From a virus, in the IMG/VR virus record IMGVR_UViG_3300013137_002967, positions 22,113 through 86,112 of that record: a stretch of 64,000 nucleotides of DNA, one strand, 5' to 3'. Below are positions 60,992 through 64,000 of the stretch, in pieces. The position numbers and the translations under genes were made by a program. Below the pieces are notes generated by a model that had not been told where the DNA came from, made no database searches, and saw only the letters and a program-made list of their open reading frames with translations. Position 1 is the first letter of the stretch. Each line of letters begins with the position of its first letter.

Positions 60992-63133
60992 ATGCAAAAC
61001 AATATATGGAATCGAAGACTTGATTGGATCAAGAGTGGTATAACTTCGCCATTTATATATTATCAACAGAATCGTACAGAAATTTATAACGAAAATAGAT
61101 TTATTTCAGTTAGTGATATTTATTTCAGACTTAATAAATATCTAACTGGTGTTACATTCACCTATGTTAATAACTTAGATGATATTTATAATATGGAAAA
61201 TCTATTAACAGGTGATGGTTATTCCCTTGTTAATATGTATAATGAATATGATGTTATTGATAGAACTATGAAAAATATCATATTTGTTGATGTTGCTGCA
61301 GATACCAATATTGATATAGATTATCAATGGTTCGAAATTAATGATGTTAAATTAATACCAGGACATCTAGTATTACTAAAGAATCAAACAAATCAAACTG
61401 AGAATGATATCTATTCAGTAGATCAACAATATTTTCTAAATAACGCTGGATATTTATCAACTAGAGAAAAATCTGAAAAATTTAGTTGTAGTGTTAAGCT
61501 AGGTAAGAACGCTGATAAACAATTCTATTTGTCTAATAATGGATTAGTGTTTCCAATATTTAATGAGCCTAAATATTTTATTGAAGGTAAATCATATATT
61601 CTTAAAAATTTAATTCAATATAATCTATTGAATGATAGAACAGGTTCTACTGAATCATCTAAGATTATTTTTACTGATTATGATTTTGCTAGAAAACAAT
61701 TATCTGAAAATTATAGTAGATATAATGAAATAATGATAAGTGGTATACCAGCAGTGAGTTATACATCTAATTATATAACTATAAACTATCATCATGATAG
61801 TTATATGATAAGATCCGGTTCAACAACAGGTGGTACATTTAGTAATATCGTTTCAGGTATCACAAATAGTCTAAGTGGATATACATCCGTTCCTATGCCT
61901 TTAGGTACAGATTTTAGAGTTGGTGATTATATCTATTTGAATATATTTAGTGGATCAACGTTCTTTACAGGTGGAACAACACATTTAGAAATGTGGCAAT
62001 TTATTAAAAATATACAAAATAACTATATCATATTAGAGGAAACCATTCCCAGTTATATATTAACAGATTTATCTAATTGTACTTTTTTTATTGAAAATCT
62101 TAATGTTGCAACAGATTGGTATGATGCAATAGAAAAAGTGACGGACTATACACCTCATTGTGATTATTATACATTATCTGCTTTTACATGGACTAGTGGT
62201 GGTACAGATTTTATAGATATAATATTATCACCGAAAGAAAATCTATTCAATAAATATTTTGATTATGATGGATTAGTATTTCAATTTACTGATGCTTATG
62301 ATGAATATATTTTTTCAACGTCAATTCCATATCTTAAATATAAATTGTATGATAAATTGTCACAGATAAGTTCAGGATTTACCTCAGGTTTTACATTTTT
62401 TAATGAGCAATTGATAAGTGGTGTGACACTGAATTCATATCTATATACTGATAATGGTAGAATAAAGATATCAACATCTCTAACAGGGCTTACCAATATT
62501 TTTAAACCCTATACATATGTCTATACTACTGCATATGGTCAAATCATTCAAAGAGCATTGGTCTATAGTGTTTCTGATTATGAGGTAATCATAGAAAAAC
62601 CTAGAAATTGGACAACCTATCCAACTCAGACACAACTACCACAAGTAACATCTATTCAGAATATAGATGGTTTAAAAAATATTTCAGATATTTTATACGA
62701 AGTTTATATTAATGAAACTTATGATTGGTATATTAAAAAATCAGATAATGAGAGAAAATATATTGCTAAATCATACGCAGAATTACTAACCAATAATGAT
62801 TTCTTCAGAAAAAATGTTACAGGTGTTTTATATGAAAATAATAATAATGAATTTATTTTGAAATTATATGATATTGTTAACGACTCAAATTTAACACAAT
62901 TTGAATTAATAGAATTGATTTATATTGGTGCTGATAGAAAATCTAGATTACCGGTACCATTAAAATTAATTGATGATGAAGGTACCTATGTATTAAGTTG
63001 GGATATTTTAGATGGTGGTATAGATGGTATTGCAGGTATTATTTATGACGCAGGATTTGACGCAATTTTACCAGGATTTAATAATCCACCTTTAATATAT
63101 ACACAAATAGACGGAGGATTAGATTCTGTTTAA
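60992..63133 (+). CDS. Large virion structural protein, 713 residues
   Basis: MQNNIWNRRLDWIKSGITSP, then beta-rich Asn/Thr/Ser/Tyr sequence with GSTTGG and ISGVTLNSY turns. Composition matches tail or baseplate proteins; it precedes the collagen-like fibre. No homologue named. Confidence 0.75.
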   Translation: MQNNIWNRRLDWIKSGITSPFIYYQQNRTEIYNENRFISVSDIYFRLNKYLTGVTFTYVNNLDDIYNMENLLTGDGYSLVNMYNEYDVIDRTMKNIIFVDVAADTNIDIDYQWFEINDVKLIPGHLVLLKNQTNQTENDIYSVDQQYFLNNAGYLSTREKSEKFSCSVKLGKNADKQFYLSNNGLVFPIFNEPKYFIEGKSYILKNLIQYNLLNDRTGSTESSKIIFTDYDFARKQLSENYSRYNEIMISGIPAVSYTSNYITINYHHDSYMIRSGSTTGGTFSNIVSGITNSLSGYTSVPMPLGTDFRVGDYIYLNIFSGSTFFTGGTTHLEMWQFIKNIQNNYIILEETIPSYILTDLSNCTFFIENLNVATDWYDAIEKVTDYTPHCDYYTLSAFTWTSGGTDFIDIILSPKENLFNKYFDYDGLVFQFTDAYDEYIFSTSIPYLKYKLYDKLSQISSGFTSGFTFFNEQLISGVTLNSYLYTDNGRIKISTSLTGLTNIFKPYTYVYTTAYGQIIQRALVYSVSDYEVIIEKPRNWTTYPTQTQLPQVTSIQNIDGLKNISDILYEVYINETYDWYIKKSDNERKYIAKSYAELLTNNDFFRKNVTGVLYENNNNEFILKLYDIVNDSNLTQFELIELIYIGADRKSRLPVPLKLIDDEGTYVLSWDILDGGIDGIAGIIYDAGFDAILPGFNNPPLIYTQIDGGLDSV

Positions 63134-63162
63134 TATTATAACAAAATATTTTTAATTGAAAA

Positions 63163-63186
63163 ATTATATATATAGAAAGAAAAAAC
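63163..63186 (+). promoter_or_regulatory. Phage TATATA-type promoter motif
   Basis: TTATATATATAGAAAGAAAA, about 11 bases before the ATG at 63197. Confidence 0.55.
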
Positions 63187-63196
63187 AATTTAATTA

Positions 63197-64000
63197 ATGT
63201 CTAAAGTTGAAAAATATGCTAGAATAATAATTAAAAGAAGTGATATAGTTGGTTTAGCACCAACCATACCTTTAACTGGCGTAACATCATCAAATGATCA
63301 CACATTATCACCTCCATGGCAAACTAGTGATATTTATACTGGTGAATTTTTCTTAAATCAAAGAGACGAGAAACTTTGGCTTAGAACCAGTGAAACTAAT
63401 ATTCAGCAAATTGCATTTATTAGTGATTTAAATTCAGGTGGCACAAGTGGAGTTACTTATTTAAGTCAACTCGCAGACGTTGATGTTTCAACTGTTTCAA
63501 ATGGACAAATATTGGTATTTAGTGGTGGAACATGGTATAATCAAGATAATACCGGTTCAAACTTTACATATAGCGGAACTTCAGATTATCAAATTCTAAT
63601 GTGGTCCGGTACTTCTTGGACCGTATCTGATAAGTTGATAGAACCAGGAAGTTTTGTTTTTTATCCTTCTGAAGGTAAAATGTATTATGAAACTCCAGAA
63701 GTTGGACACTATGAAATATCTATTTTTGGATCTAATAGTGGTTTAACCGGAGTTACAGAGAGAGATATATTAATTTTTGACGGTCAATATTGGGTAAATA
63801 GTGCCGTTACATTTTCTACTGCTGGTACTGATGGATCATCAGGTAGTTCTGGTGCAAATGGCTCATCAGGTTCATCTGGATCATCAGGCGAAGATGGCTC
63901 ATCAGGCTCATCAGGTAGTTCTGGTGCAAATGGCTCATCAGGCTCATCTGGATCATCAGGCGAAGATGGCTCATCAGGCTCATCAGGTAGTTCTGGTGCA
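63197..64000 (+). CDS. Collagen-like tail fibre protein (partial, runs off the window)
   Basis: ATG at 63197; open to the last base (268 residues visible). An N-terminal attachment part (MSKVEKYARIIIKRSDIVGL) and a middle region with FLNQRDEKLW and repeated GTSW/GTWY-type (ILVFSGGTWYN, ILMWSGTSWT, ILIFDGQYWV) motifs typical of phage fibres are followed from about residue 210 by Gly-x-x repeats (GSSGSSGANGSSGSSGSSGE). These form collagen-like triple helices in phage fibres. A fibre tip domain presumably lies beyond the window. Confidence 0.9.
   Translation, partial: MSKVEKYARIIIKRSDIVGLAPTIPLTGVTSSNDHTLSPPWQTSDIYTGEFFLNQRDEKLWLRTSETNIQQIAFISDLNSGGTSGVTYLSQLADVDVSTVSNGQILVFSGGTWYNQDNTGSNFTYSGTSDYQILMWSGTSWTVSDKLIEPGSFVFYPSEGKMYYETPEVGHYEISIFGSNSGLTGVTERDILIFDGQYWVNSAVTFSTAGTDGSSGSSGANGSSGSSGSSGEDGSSGSSGSSGANGSSGSSGSSGEDGSSGSSGSSGA
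63829..64000 (+). repeat. 72-base tandem repeat in the fibre gene
   Basis: Units of 72 bases encode 24 residues (GSSGSSGANGSSGSSGSSGEDGSS in sliding register). At least two nearly identical copies are visible and the tract continues past the end. Such repeats vary in length by recombination. Confidence 0.85.

Overview
The window looks like part of a large tailed-phage genome (T4-like, jumbo-type) infecting a member of the Bacteroidetes, probably a flavobacterium. The evidence is: very low GC, dense short genes on both strands with ATGA overlaps, long tail/baseplate-like proteins, a collagen-like GSSGSSG fibre, several free-standing homing endonucleases, an intein, and phage replication/repair enzymes (LigA, thymidine kinase, an SbcD-SbcC fusion, a RuvC-like resolvase). 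Host-type promoters carry the Bacteroidetes -7 element TAnnTTTG. A second, very AT-rich promoter-like motif (TTTATATATA followed by AGAAAA) precedes many other genes. No rRNA, convincing tRNA or CRISPR array was seen.

Layout. 0-4 kb: ribbon-helix-helix (RHH) gene, GIY-YIG endonuclease and NAD-dependent DNA ligase. 4-6.2 kb: a leftward set encoding a Cys-tailed small protein, a radical SAM enzyme and a HAD-like protein. 6.2-10 kb: a tightly overlapping operon of TonB-dependent receptor, PnuC transporter, an unknown 94-residue protein and NadR. 10-15.6 kb: small genes, peptide deformylase, a TIGR02757-like protein and adenylosuccinate synthetase. 15.7-19.2 kb: a surface-protein cluster with five copies of one domain joined by Thr-rich linkers. 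19-29 kb: SlyD-like PPIase, phosphoesterase, RNase H-like protein, a soluble hybrid histidine kinase overlapping thymidine kinase, and a second radical SAM enzyme. 29-36 kb: NusG-like and S1-domain proteins facing each other, then tail-type structural genes. 36.5-45 kb: ClpC with an intein in its second Walker A, ClpS, PncB, lipoproteins, RHH genes, GIY-YIG endonuclease and PncA. 45-55.6 kb: SbcDC fusion, a broken repeat protein, DeoC, a family of small tagged paralogues and a RuvC-like protein. 55.6-64 kb: large structural proteins and a collagen-like fibre running off the end.

How the parts fit. The strongest system is NAD supply. The phage has an outer-membrane receptor, an inner-membrane nicotinamide riboside type transporter and NadR (riboside to NMN to NAD), plus nicotinamidase and nicotinate phosphoribosyltransferase, and a ligase that consumes NAD. 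The ligase, receptor operon, PncB and PncA all carry a host-type -7 motif upstream. This could support replication or resist NAD-depleting immunity (inference). Other notable points: a putative Cys-rich peptide/radical-SAM pair; an N-terminal MK-x-I-K-x-F-x-E/S-like tag on many unrelated proteins, including DeoC, resembling T4 capsid-targeting peptides; a phage two-component kinase; phage ClpC/ClpS; and repeated pairing of tiny RHH regulators with homing endonucleases. All functional names come from motif recognition by eye; no database search was run.
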